NCBI RefSeq assembly: GCF_965283645.1
Contig: NZ_CBDIPG010000001.1
Span: 682,001 to 746,000 of the forward strand
From: Kordia sp965283645
GTDB lineage: Bacteria > Bacteroidota > Bacteroidia > Flavobacteriales > Flavobacteriaceae
DNA: 64,000 nucleotides
Direction of reading: 5' to 3'
In this document: in pieces, positions 55,701-64,000 of the stretch
Layout of the letters: the number at the start of each line of letters is the position of its first letter
Numbering within the stretch: the first letter of the stretch is position 1
Program-made: the position numbers and the translations under genes
The notes under the pieces: generated by a model
Database searches by the model: none
Told to the model about the DNA's origin: nothing
The model's input: only the letters and a program-made list of their open reading frames with translations

Positions 55701-56841
55701 ACATCATTTCTAATTCCATTTCAGGATAGATGTCATCTTCGCCTTTGTATAGCTTGCTTTCTGCTAAGTTTTTAGCTTGCTCTTTGTTTGTTGTTTGTGT
55801 AGATTCGTCTAAGTTTTGTTTGTTTTTGTTTGGATCTGCTTGTCCTGTTAGATCAACTTTTGGTTTAGTTCCTGGACTTGTTGTTACACTTTCAGATGTT
55901 GGTAACTTCCTAATCCCACTTTTTATTTGTGATTTACGATCTTCTTCACTTCCACTTTTTCCAAAACCAAAGAAACTACGAATTCGTGCTAGTACAGAAC
56001 TTGGCGGTTGTACGCTTTTTGTAGGTATTTGTGCGCCTTCTTTTTTTCCTTTCGGACTTAAGTCTGGCAAGATTGATTTGTCGCCTTTTATTTGTTCGCC
56101 AGCTTTATCTGAAGGTGCTTTTGCTTTTTGTTTTTGAACAGCTGTTTTTGTCGGAATTCCCGTAGGTTGTTCTATTTCAGGAAGTGATTCTCTTAGTGTT
56201 TTTTGTTCGTTTGCTTGTACTTCCGCTACAGCAGTATTTGATTCTTTTACACCTCTGATGAAGTTTGTTGGTGTTTGACTTGCCAATCCGTCAGCATATA
56301 CTTTACTGTTTTCTGTTGGCAATGCCAATGGTGCATCTTCTTCTTTTACAATTTCTTTTTCTACTACACCAACTTTGGAAGCATCAGGGATATTATAGGC
56401 TTTTCCGCCGCCGCTAGTACCTTTGGTTTTTCCTTTTGGGGTTGTTTTTGTTTCTCCAGCTACTTTTGCTTCAGCTGTTGCGGTTACATCAGTTGTTGAC
56501 GTTTCTTTAGCAACTATTGGTGACTTTTGAGCCTCTTCTTTCTTTGTTTCTTGTGCTTGTGTTTCAACTTTTTCTTCTTTCTTTTCTTCTAAGTTTTCAG
56601 TAGTTGTTGACCTTGTTGATACTGTTTGAGATACATTTTCGGCTATAGCCGTATTTTCAGTTGTTGTAGTTTCTTTAGCACTTTGCTGTCTTGTTGGTGT
56701 TATGAATAAGTCAACTTCTTTATTTTCGGCTGAATTTTCATTGTTCTTTTTCAGTTGCGTTGGCGCAATAAACATACTTGACCGAGAGCTGTTTGCTTTC
56801 GATTTTTCAGAAGTATTTTGTTGAGTGCGCGCTGTTATCAT
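52744..56841 (-). CDS. eCIS-linked polymorphic toxin with C-terminal AHH nuclease
   Basis: 1365 residues. Residues 1-470 are disordered, rich in Lys, Thr and Glu; about 440-570 is a charged coiled coil; about 570-720 is helical and amphipathic (repeats of KAL/KAV); about 985-1090 contains membrane-like helices (AALVTALIAAGLIAFFTGG). The C-terminal 110 residues hold the AHH nuclease motif (NTAAHHMVASTD). Such multi-part proteins with a C-terminal nuclease next to an immunity gene are typical cargo toxins. Its position directly beside the tape-measure gene suggests delivery by this injection system. Confidence 0.78.
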   Translation of the reverse strand: MITARTQQNTSEKSKANSSRSSMFIAPTQLKKNNENSAENKEVDLFITPTRQQSAKETTTTENTAIAENVSQTVSTRSTTTENLEEKKEEKVETQAQETKKEEAQKSPIVAKETSTTDVTATAEAKVAGETKTTPKGKTKGTSGGGKAYNIPDASKVGVVEKEIVKEEDAPLALPTENSKVYADGLASQTPTNFIRGVKESNTAVAEVQANEQKTLRESLPEIEQPTGIPTKTAVQKQKAKAPSDKAGEQIKGDKSILPDLSPKGKKEGAQIPTKSVQPPSSVLARIRSFFGFGKSGSEEDRKSQIKSGIRKLPTSESVTTSPGTKPKVDLTGQADPNKNKQNLDESTQTTNKEQAKNLAESKLYKGEDDIYPEMELEMMSPTVELSAPPETTALSEEIPTVSAEIKSSFDTQAKGYIDKELAPDMQKQNEEYAKMQADQEKEHKKSEDAIDTETQRVKKEQEQAQNTAKSEVEAQRGEWQKENENVKKEYGEKSDAEKKKIDGQIDEKVKDADTKITKEYSTAKKEADKEVAKTDREAARKKAQAKKDSEKKSWWDRAIDAVSSFFDALKAGLNKLFDGLRKLVKGLIEAAKKFANKLIDLARDAIVGMIKVFGEALKALVNVALAAFPKLRDKFNAAIDKAVNLAVEAVNVLAEGLKKAVNALLDLLGAALDAILALYQAFYNLLLDAMKFLTTGLIKIIRFLWNLQLGALYAPGQFFGALAEVALGGNPAEPLKDFEVPIGQEDNWTAAMGKKAGGQTTDATSTTTAIPDHLQSVLTKSKLGDNDVTLEPYPAVTLDPELIADLPQMQEGVPLELGGAGADAITTEQFQASAADAAGYALPPQVEQSVDERTGTASESMEEAAEKPNPDWITMSNSEKLDHYNNKMLVESENVGNTDPQPGKVASTPNMDNSPAVLITKTGRLDVATRLAFMGRQMMTGLQVFWNKNKVWIIAALVTALIAAGLIAFFTGGAGLVAAVDIIVKAMIIIFGAYAVYQAMGHIWDYVKKAWAGDAVGAGKSLALAMAVIVMEFLLDKILLGMGKVFKRIVAAAKTTRIGQKLVKGANFIRKGTTRVGNIVRKGAAKIKGTRLVVYMRGVVGKGTKKLSNLRQKILDKFKFRRIWLEKSGRWLELWGEFNAKVILVKERTDEHGNTTVSHADVGTGSPTGIKPRNSTTGDRTIIGNRPKGTRKQVVVSDSYDEFLKKLKIDDPPAYKLEIEKLNDALKTNKTKAELADIVKSRRSATSVHSKKLGDNMVAGGKTRPPNTAAHHMVASTDPRAALSRSILKSEGIDFNDAINGVFLKTSKKHAAPPAIPHSVVHTGPYFAEVERRLLAAQAKGPGNLPAALRKIEADLLSGTFKYK

Positions 56842-56869
56842 AGTATGTTAGAGTGATTTTTGAAGTTTT

Positions 56870-58762
56870 TTACCATTCAATATGCATCCTTTTGTCCATC
56901 CATTTTAGTTGAAATAACCCGATGCTCCATGGTACTTTGTCTAAGAGTATGTCTTGGGCTAAACGTTCTACAACTAGAGTTATACTATCTTTTTTGAACG
57001 TTATTTGCCCTTCTCGTTTTATGAACATGTCACGTAATGTGTTTTCTGAACTATTTTTTAATACTGACCAATGTTGTATGACAGCTTGTAATAACTCATT
57101 GCACAACGCTTTATCTTCGTCTGTTAGTGGCGTTTGGTAGTTGATGATGGTATCCAACGGAATTCCTAAAAATATTTTTTCAAGAGTAAGCTCTACATCA
57201 GTTGCTTCTTCTGTTCCAGTCGCTAGAAAATGTAGTAACATAGCCGCTTTTCCAACGGCTGTTATTTTGTTGTCAGCATTGACAAGTTTTGCGCCAGTAA
57301 AGAATCTTACGAGAAATGGATTTAATAGAATTAATCCTGCTTTTTCGGTTGTTAGCGGAATTTCGCGTACTGGCGAGTTGAGTTTAGATAGTTTTTCAAA
57401 GATTCTATTGTCTACTTCGATAGTGCTTTCTTGATTTGTTTTTGGTACGTTTTGTTGTGCTGTAGCTGGATGTGACTCTTGTTTTTCTTGTGAATTTGTA
57501 TCTGTAGTAGTTTCAACAGTATTTTCTTGAACTTTTTTTCTTTCTGATTGATTGGTATTACTCGTTTCTTGATCAATAACTGCTGCTTGATTTGTTGTAT
57601 TTTTTGTAGATGTTTTAGTTTGATCGTTTTCTTTTGAGGTTTGCGTTTCTATGTTATTTTGATCTGTCAATTTGGTTACCTCATCTTCTTCCTGAAGCTT
57701 ATTTTGATGATTTTCAGTTGTAGTTTGCTCACTTTTTTGTTGCGAAGAAACCTCAATTACAGCATCAATAGCCTGTGTTTTGTTTTGTACGGTATCTTTT
57801 GTAATGTTTTGTTTAGCAGCATCTTCACCTGTTTTTGTAGTTGTTTTTTGTTGTGTATTTGTGCTTTTATCAACCTCATTCTGAACATCTTTTGTGATCG
57901 TTCTTATTTCAAAGATGTTATTGATGGCTATGTTTAACGGTTTTTGCAAATCGTATTGAATAATGGTTTGTAGTATTGCAACCGAAAGATTGTGTTCGTT
58001 TACATTGACTAAGCGTTTTTGTTCCGCAAGTGCTTTTGGAGTAAATAGTTGGATGAATGTTTTTGAAAATTGCGCTAACGAACTACTAAGTCCTAAGGTT
58101 TTGAACCAAATGTTAGCTTGCGCTTCCTGATATATTAGCTGTGATTTTCCACAGATTGCTTGTACAAATTTTTTAAAGAAATTTTCTTCAAGTTTGATGT
58201 ATTGTTTCGTGATTTTCTGATTTGTTTCAAGGATTGCAGCAAATTTTTCAAAGTCATTTCGCAATAGCGATACCATTCGTTCTATTGTTTCCGAATTTGA
58301 TGAAAAAAGTGCTGTTAACGTTGTTTTTTCTGAAGCTGTAAATTGTACAATAGTACCCAACCATTCTTTGAAATTTTTTACAGAGATATGTGCTGGCAAG
58401 ATTCCATTTTTGAGGTATAAAACCAGTGCATCAAATGGAGACGCTACGGAAGTGATTGTTGCACGCACACTTCCATTTTTCGTCGTACCATGTTCATTTA
58501 GGCTATGAAGTTGATCGTTGATTTTAGTGATTATTTTTTCTTGTAATTCGTCAAGATTTATATGATCAATTTCAACATTTATGTCAATTTCATCTATGCT
58601 ACATTTTTTATTAGGATGTTTCTCATCCCATGTATTACAGAGTTTTTCTACTTTGGGAAGCAATCGATCTTGAAAAAAATTCACATAGTATTGCTCCCAA
58701 GAAATGTCTTGTTCCTCATGATTTACAGCTACTTCAAATAGTATGTTATGAACCGTATGCAT
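56870..58762 (-). CDS. eCIS tape-measure protein
   Basis: 630 residues. The N-terminal part (FQDRLLPKVEKLCNTWDEKHPNKKCSIDEIDINVEIDHI) and C-terminal part (LLNPFLVRFFTGAKL...KAAMLLHFLATG) match the contractile-injection tape-measure family. The middle (about 290-470) is a Gln/Thr/Glu-rich linker of variable length, as expected for a protein that sets sheath length. It lies 3 bp after the large repeat protein gene and 28 bp before the toxin gene. Confidence 0.85.
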   Translation of the reverse strand: MHTVHNILFEVAVNHEEQDISWEQYYVNFFQDRLLPKVEKLCNTWDEKHPNKKCSIDEIDINVEIDHINLDELQEKIITKINDQLHSLNEHGTTKNGSVRATITSVASPFDALVLYLKNGILPAHISVKNFKEWLGTIVQFTASEKTTLTALFSSNSETIERMVSLLRNDFEKFAAILETNQKITKQYIKLEENFFKKFVQAICGKSQLIYQEAQANIWFKTLGLSSSLAQFSKTFIQLFTPKALAEQKRLVNVNEHNLSVAILQTIIQYDLQKPLNIAINNIFEIRTITKDVQNEVDKSTNTQQKTTTKTGEDAAKQNITKDTVQNKTQAIDAVIEVSSQQKSEQTTTENHQNKLQEEDEVTKLTDQNNIETQTSKENDQTKTSTKNTTNQAAVIDQETSNTNQSERKKVQENTVETTTDTNSQEKQESHPATAQQNVPKTNQESTIEVDNRIFEKLSKLNSPVREIPLTTEKAGLILLNPFLVRFFTGAKLVNADNKITAVGKAAMLLHFLATGTEEATDVELTLEKIFLGIPLDTIINYQTPLTDEDKALCNELLQAVIQHWSVLKNSSENTLRDMFIKREGQITFKKDSITLVVERLAQDILLDKVPWSIGLFQLKWMDKRMHIEW

Positions 58763-58765
58763 CTT

Positions 58766-61700
58766 TTAATTACGCTTCTTTGTCGAGCCATGTACAGCAT
58801 CAAATTTTGTTTTTATTGACGAAACTTTCGGAGTGAAATTATTCACATATGTACTGTCAATAGTATGTCTTGGTTTTTTTACATATTCAGTATTTCTATT
58901 TTTCGAATCTATAAAGAAAGTATCTAATGCAATGATTAAACTATCACCTGTATTTGTTATACAACGAAGTACTTCTAAGACGATCAATTCCATGATTTCA
59001 TCTAGTTCTAAGAATGATTGATAAAAGTTAGGGTCAATATTGTCATTTTTATAGTATTTGTTTATTAATTCGTTTCTTAACCTGTTGATTTCTGTAACAG
59101 CAGGAGTTGCTATTGAATCCAGGTTTCTACTCGCTATAATTGCATCCATTACTTGATCTAATGGACCTAATACATCATTTGTGAGAGAATCTCTAAATGG
59201 TTGCTCGGTATAGCTCTCTTTTATCGTGTTAAGCAACTCAGTAACTCCAAGTATTTGTAATCTATTATCATAAGATGTTGTACAGTCTAATTTTTCTAAA
59301 GAATCGTCTGGTCTTGTTGATTTAACAGTTATTGTTTGGTCTTCAGTACAGCTTACTCCTGGAATTGAAATTACTACAGTAACATCTTCATTGATAAAAT
59401 CATCATCCGTTGGTATAAGATATTTGTGTTGTCCAGTTTGTCTTAATTTAGATTCATCTATTTTACGAATCACCTCGTATGAGAAATAATTTTTGTCGAT
59501 AAGTTCGTGTGTAAATACAAATTCGTATCCACTTTGCGTCCATTTTGATGCTTGAACGTCTTGTACTATTGTTTTTTGACTTGGCGTGTTGTATACGTTG
59601 ATTGCAACTCCACTTTGAGAAAATCCATCAACACTAAAGCGTAACGTAGTTCCCCATAAAAATTCAGGTACTTTGTTAGGATCAAACATGTATTTACCAT
59701 TGTTCGGCGTAATAACATCCGCAGGTAATGATCTGTTTGTACTTTGTAAGTTTCCTGTTTCTAAGGAAACTCCTCTAAATACTACTGGCGTGTCTGGCAA
59801 ACAGAATTTATCTTTTGTAACCGAAATTCCTCTGTGACGACGAATTATTGTTTTTCTAGTTTCTTGCGAGCAAAGTATGCCTTCAGTAGTTGCTGATACT
59901 CTTAAAAACACTTCAACATTTACTCCATCTCCATTATCTGGAATAAGGTATCTGTTTGGTTCACTTGTTTTGTCTAATAATGTATCTACATTATTTGCGC
60001 GCATAAACCATTCATATTTGTAGTAACTTCTATTGATAATGTTTGCTGCTAAATCGATGGCTAATCCATCATTTACCCAACTTTCATTACTCGTAGATAT
60101 GGTTATTCTTAATAATTCTTGTATTCTGTATACTTTGGTGGTTGCTTTTACTTCACCATCTGCTATAAAACGTATTTCTTGTCCTAGTAATTCTTCTGGA
60201 ACAGCTTCTGGGTTCAATTTGTAGTTTCCTAGTACTCCTTCTATAAATGCTGTTCCATCTGGTGATGTAAGACTAAATGATGAAGGTGTTACTGTAATTG
60301 GATATGTTGTTGGATTTCCGATAGTATCTGACTGGATGTGACAGATTTCAGGAGCTATAGTTACAGTTACATTTGGTCGTACTTCTCTTATTCTTAATAA
60401 AACAGGAGTTTGTGTACATGCTTTTTCAATAAGTCCATCTTTTACTTTTACTTCAAGCGAATATTCTTCATTGATACCGCCATCATCTGTATTTATTGTA
60501 AAGTTGATTCGTTCTTTATCAGTTAAAACAATATTGTTTTTAGAGTCTTTCCATGTATAGCTTAGATAGTCTTCAATTGTTGGTATTTGACCTTCAAGAC
60601 CATGTGAAGCAGTAAGATCGATAATTAATGTATTTCCTTGCCAAACAACATTATTATAGTTTGCTTCAATATTTGCAGGAACTTTATAAACTATAGTTGT
60701 AGCTACTGGATTTCCGTCAATTTCAAATTCGATAGGAACACCAATTAAGCTATCAGGAACTGCCATGGTTTCAAATACATAGTTTCCTGGTTCTCCAAGT
60801 AGTAGTTTAACACCAACTTCATCTGCTATTGGACATGTTAATTCTACTTGGTCGTCTGAAATATCTATAGCTACTGATCCAACCTCTTGATCTTCTAACC
60901 AGCAGATTGCTGGCGGAATGCTCACTGTAATGTCTGGTCTAGCTTCATCAATTGTTAGTTGAAATTCTGATGATGTACACAAGCTACTTTCTGATCCTAT
61001 GACACGCATACGAATTCTGAATATTCGGTTTACATTACCATCTACAGCACCTATGTGTAAATTAGCGGTTAATGACGTTGCAATAACCTCATTATTTTCA
61101 TTGAGCCATTCGTATTGAAAGTATTGTTTATCATCATACGCATGTGCGGCAATGAGTTTTACGTTTACGCCTGTGTTGTCCCAACTTATAACTTGAACAC
61201 TTGTTGTTACTGAACCTGGAATTTTATATACACGTGTTTCCACATTTTCAACAGCAACATCGTTTACAATGTATGTAATTGGTTCACCAACAAGTGCATC
61301 TGTTACAAACATTGGGTTTAGTGTGTATATTCCATTTGAGAATTCAATGAAACTTTGTCCATTTACTGGTTCTTGTGGTGACGTTAGTGTTCCGTCAGAT
61401 GGAGTTACAACTATTTGTTCTGGATTTGGGGATGTAATTTCTGTGTTGTAACATATTTCGTCAGTAACCACTACATCAACTTCTATAATTTCACGTTCTT
61501 CATCAATGCTTACAGGAATTTCTAATTTACACGGAACAGGATTTCCAACGACGTCAATTACAATGGTAATATCTTCTTGGAAAATATTTTCTTCTGTGAG
61601 AATTAATATGTTTGAAGGATTTTTACCTTGTGCTATTTCTGAACCGTTGTTACGTTTCCAAATGTGTTGTAGATATACCAAATCTTCTAATTCATGTGTT

Positions 61701-64000
61701 ACGTTTAGGTTGATGACTAAACCATCGTCTGTCCAAGCAACAAATTCGTAGGTTGCTGTGACGTCTTCTGGTAATTTATAGACCATTGTTTCGATAGGAA
61801 TGGTTGGAATTTTTCCATCTACAAGAAAACGAATTCCTTCGCCCAGTAATTCATCTGGTACTTGTGTAGGATCAAACGCATATCCGTCTGCTGTTGTTAT
61901 GATAAATGCTGTTCCATCTGGTGATGTTACCACACCTCTTTCGGGTTCTATAATGAAATCTTCTTGTGCATCATCGGAAGGTAAACAGAATTTTTTACGT
62001 GCTATTGCTAAGGTTACAGGATCAACAATATCACTGTATACTATTGTATCTGGTGCGCATTTCGCTTTGCACATATATGGCAACGCAAAGTCTAAAAGTA
62101 CTTCTCTTTCAAAAACTTCTACTTTTGCATCGGCTTCTTTTAAGGTTACTTGTTTTTCTCCAATGTATACAAGTATAAATGTTCCTCCTTTTGGAACTCC
62201 AGCCATGTGTTCTAAACCAGGATGTTGTTCTACAAATTTTGATAAAATAAGTTCTTTATACAGGTTTTTTCGGACATCATCTAATTGTAATTTTAACCAA
62301 TTAAATTTTTCTTTTAAACAACATAATCCTGCAATTTTGTGGATTAAGAATTCATACATTTTGTCATGAACTAGTTTTCCAAATGTTCCTTTATTCGTTG
62401 CTGTAGAAAGTGTGAATACTACTTTTTCTACTTCTGTGCATAAGTCTGCAAATGCTCGGTGAAATGCTGTCCATCGTTCCGTTACATATACATCTTGCAA
62501 TTGATTGATGAATCTGTATTTTACAATTTCAAGATTTGTGATGATTCGCATTGGAATTTCGACATACAATTTAAATTCATCACTATCAACATCTATCGTT
62601 TGGTTATTTCTTATATTTTCAATTTCTGAAACTACTTGTGCTATCACATAATCAGCTGATAGATTTTCAGGATTTATATTAGCAACTACTTTTTCAAGTA
62701 CAAAAGCAAGTGACTTTTTGTAAGTGGCACTTGAGCGAATGGTATAGCTAGCGTCAATATCTGCACCAATAACGATTCTATCTTTAGCGGTTGCTGCTAG
62801 TTGTCTCTCGGCTGTTTTTTGACTTACAGAATTAGCTATTTTTTTTATTCCTAGGGTTACATCTCTTACTGAAGCAACTGGTGTGCTTGCATTGTCTTCT
62901 ATGGCTGCTTTTATAGCTGCTACATCTTTTACATTTCCAACAACTTCTTTGTCATTTTCGGCTTTTACTGCAGTTAGTACCGTATGTACATCAGCTACCG
63001 TGTCGTTTGTTCCTAAAACTGTAGATTGATAGCGTCTAAAAAAGTCTATGGCTCTATTTGCAACACAGTTAAATTCTTCTTCCCACGTTTTTACAAGTGT
63101 TACATATTCTTTTGTTTCGCAAGTATCTTCATCAAGTGATATACTGTTTACCGGAAAACCTATACTGATTGCTTTTACATCAAAAGGTAAGTTGTATTGT
63201 GCTTTCTTTCTGAGGATATTTTTTAGTGCAATAACAAAGTTTTTCCCTTGATGTCCTTCTATTCTATAAAAATCTTTATCAAGATGATTGTAATTTAAAG
63301 GATCTTTAATACAATCTAAATCTTTAAGATTTCCTGTATTGTATCCAAGTTGATATGTAGATTTTCGATTTTTGTTCGATTCTGGATTCCAATTTGTTAC
63401 AAGAGATTTTCCACTTTTGTAATAGTACGGAATTGAACGTTCACTTAGTTTTGCATCATATGATTTTGATGGCGTAATTTTTATTTGCGCACTGTTAAAA
63501 TCTATGATATTGAAATCACTTAGTTGATAAAAAAACTTTATACATAACGTTCGGATGGCTATTAAATTTTCATCATTTTCCGAAACCATTGGCGACGGAT
63601 AAAATTGATGTCTAGTTTCTAAACGTGTAGTAGGTTCGGGAGTACCTAATAGTAGATGTTTTGGAAATGCTTTTATGTTGGGAACACATTCAAATTGTGA
63701 ATGTAGAATGAGTTCTTTTATTTCGCGATATGTTTCGATTAAATCTCGTAATAAATCGTATCTATACTGAACATATTCATCATCAAAATCATTGAAAATA
63801 GTATCAATATACGTTGCTATTTGACTTGTGAATACGCCGTATTTTTGAAAGTTGATTCGTGGGCTGAATTTTCTGATGATTGTTAAAATTCCAAGATATA
63901 AATCGTCTTTTAGTGCAAATGTATCTTTGTATTGCTTCAAAATTGGAAAACCAACATTTGTATTGTCTTTCGTTAGAATAATTCTTGGCAAACATAAATC
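58766..64000 (-). CDS. Large eCIS-associated repeat protein, 5' end outside window
   Basis: At least 1744 codons; the frame is open at 64000, so the true start is probably outside (a TTG at 63991 is only a possible start). The N-terminal 640 residues are helical with no known motif. From about 650 to 1540 there are five tandem beta units of about 180-185 residues. Each has a VP-x-x-L-x-G-x-x-I/L-x-F-x-x-D-G landmark (near 710, 895, 1075, 1260, 1440) and a Y-K/R-I/V-P motif 10-20 residues on, like PKD/Ig-type folds. The C-terminal 200 residues are helical. It may form a spike, fibre or cage part of the particle. Confidence 0.7.
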   Translation of the reverse strand, partial: DLCLPRIILTKDNTNVGFPILKQYKDTFALKDDLYLGILTIIRKFSPRINFQKYGVFTSQIATYIDTIFNDFDDEYVQYRYDLLRDLIETYREIKELILHSQFECVPNIKAFPKHLLLGTPEPTTRLETRHQFYPSPMVSENDENLIAIRTLCIKFFYQLSDFNIIDFNSAQIKITPSKSYDAKLSERSIPYYYKSGKSLVTNWNPESNKNRKSTYQLGYNTGNLKDLDCIKDPLNYNHLDKDFYRIEGHQGKNFVIALKNILRKKAQYNLPFDVKAISIGFPVNSISLDEDTCETKEYVTLVKTWEEEFNCVANRAIDFFRRYQSTVLGTNDTVADVHTVLTAVKAENDKEVVGNVKDVAAIKAAIEDNASTPVASVRDVTLGIKKIANSVSQKTAERQLAATAKDRIVIGADIDASYTIRSSATYKKSLAFVLEKVVANINPENLSADYVIAQVVSEIENIRNNQTIDVDSDEFKLYVEIPMRIITNLEIVKYRFINQLQDVYVTERWTAFHRAFADLCTEVEKVVFTLSTATNKGTFGKLVHDKMYEFLIHKIAGLCCLKEKFNWLKLQLDDVRKNLYKELILSKFVEQHPGLEHMAGVPKGGTFILVYIGEKQVTLKEADAKVEVFEREVLLDFALPYMCKAKCAPDTIVYSDIVDPVTLAIARKKFCLPSDDAQEDFIIEPERGVVTSPDGTAFIITTADGYAFDPTQVPDELLGEGIRFLVDGKIPTIPIETMVYKLPEDVTATYEFVAWTDDGLVINLNVTHELEDLVYLQHIWKRNNGSEIAQGKNPSNILILTEENIFQEDITIVIDVVGNPVPCKLEIPVSIDEEREIIEVDVVVTDEICYNTEITSPNPEQIVVTPSDGTLTSPQEPVNGQSFIEFSNGIYTLNPMFVTDALVGEPITYIVNDVAVENVETRVYKIPGSVTTSVQVISWDNTGVNVKLIAAHAYDDKQYFQYEWLNENNEVIATSLTANLHIGAVDGNVNRIFRIRMRVIGSESSLCTSSEFQLTIDEARPDITVSIPPAICWLEDQEVGSVAIDISDDQVELTCPIADEVGVKLLLGEPGNYVFETMAVPDSLIGVPIEFEIDGNPVATTIVYKVPANIEANYNNVVWQGNTLIIDLTASHGLEGQIPTIEDYLSYTWKDSKNNIVLTDKERINFTINTDDGGINEEYSLEVKVKDGLIEKACTQTPVLLRIREVRPNVTVTIAPEICHIQSDTIGNPTTYPITVTPSSFSLTSPDGTAFIEGVLGNYKLNPEAVPEELLGQEIRFIADGEVKATTKVYRIQELLRITISTSNESWVNDGLAIDLAANIINRSYYKYEWFMRANNVDTLLDKTSEPNRYLIPDNGDGVNVEVFLRVSATTEGILCSQETRKTIIRRHRGISVTKDKFCLPDTPVVFRGVSLETGNLQSTNRSLPADVITPNNGKYMFDPNKVPEFLWGTTLRFSVDGFSQSGVAINVYNTPSQKTIVQDVQASKWTQSGYEFVFTHELIDKNYFSYEVIRKIDESKLRQTGQHKYLIPTDDDFINEDVTVVISIPGVSCTEDQTITVKSTRPDDSLEKLDCTTSYDNRLQILGVTELLNTIKESYTEQPFRDSLTNDVLGPLDQVMDAIIASRNLDSIATPAVTEINRLRNELINKYYKNDNIDPNFYQSFLELDEIMELIVLEVLRCITNTGDSLIIALDTFFIDSKNRNTEYVKKPRHTIDSTYVNNFTPKVSSIKTKFDAVHGSTKKRN

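Noticed and set aside
54866..56499. Long plus-strand ORFs across the toxin gene
   Set aside because: Antisense shadows produced by the biased Lys/Ala/Thr composition of the toxin's coiled-coil and linker regions.
61800..62369. 189-codon plus-strand ORF within the large repeat protein gene
   Set aside because: Antisense to a continuous 1741-codon frame with clear repeats; no leader or domain of its own.

Overview
The window is AT-rich DNA from a marine-type Flavobacteriaceae. The evidence is Bacteroidetes-style lipoproteins, GG-leader peptides with KVKGG-type leaders, a Bacteroidetes-type extracellular contractile injection system (eCIS), and AT-rich ribosome-binding regions. A Kordia-like host is a guess from gene content only.

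Layout. (1) 1-2832: a tandem-HTH protein cut off by the window edge, two minus-strand lipoprotein genes and a 3' remnant of an IS3-type transposase. (2) 2833-39388: the host gene comM/yifB split in two by an integrated element of about 35.0 kb. The C-terminal half lies at 2833-3672 and the N-terminal half at 38689-39388. The junction falls just after the Walker A motif, and joining the halves gives a 512-residue protein, the normal family length. (3) The element (about 3673-38689) starts with a large serine recombinase gene that runs through the left attachment site. It then carries a PDZ protein; a LytTR-like and a membrane protein; a strongly hairpinned non-coding block; an operon of a regulator, a queuosine-precursor transporter and a methyltransferase; a VirD4/HerA-type ATPase with a membrane partner; and a candidate defence operon (DNA-associated-like protein, membrane protein, UvrD-like helicase). 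Further on come a replication/recombination block with two tyrosine recombinases and a decayed tRNA-like sequence, an RloC-like zinc-hook ATPase, a plus-strand operon (second VirD4-like ATPase, RadC, Dam-type methylase, DUF2958 and small proteins), a GG-leader peptide with a TlpA-like thioredoxin, lipoproteins, and a nuclease plus HExxH peptidase pair. (4) 39470-46900: two lanthipeptide-like precursor genes, a membrane-bound TPR/AraC regulator, a TPR histidine kinase/response regulator operon and two unknown proteins that share a conserved leader sequence with one lanthipeptide gene. (5) 47277-64000: part of an eCIS locus with AAA+ ATPase, patatin-like protein, AHH-nuclease toxin with an Imm11-like immunity protein, tape-measure protein and a 1741+ residue repeat protein running off the window.

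Main novelty. The attachment site of the comM element lies inside its own integrase gene. In the integrated form the recombinase ends in ten residues read from comM. When the two element ends are joined as a circle, the recombinase reads in frame through a 42-bp near-palindromic attP into a tandem-HTH domain now stranded at the far end of the element, giving a 648-residue fusion. Integration would therefore remove the recombinase's own DNA-binding tail, which looks like a built-in state switch. A second element-wide signal is the palindrome TTACGGNNNNCCGTAA. It occurs three times perfectly and once in degraded form, each time in intergenic DNA beside cargo or recombinase genes. No CRISPR array or rRNA was seen.
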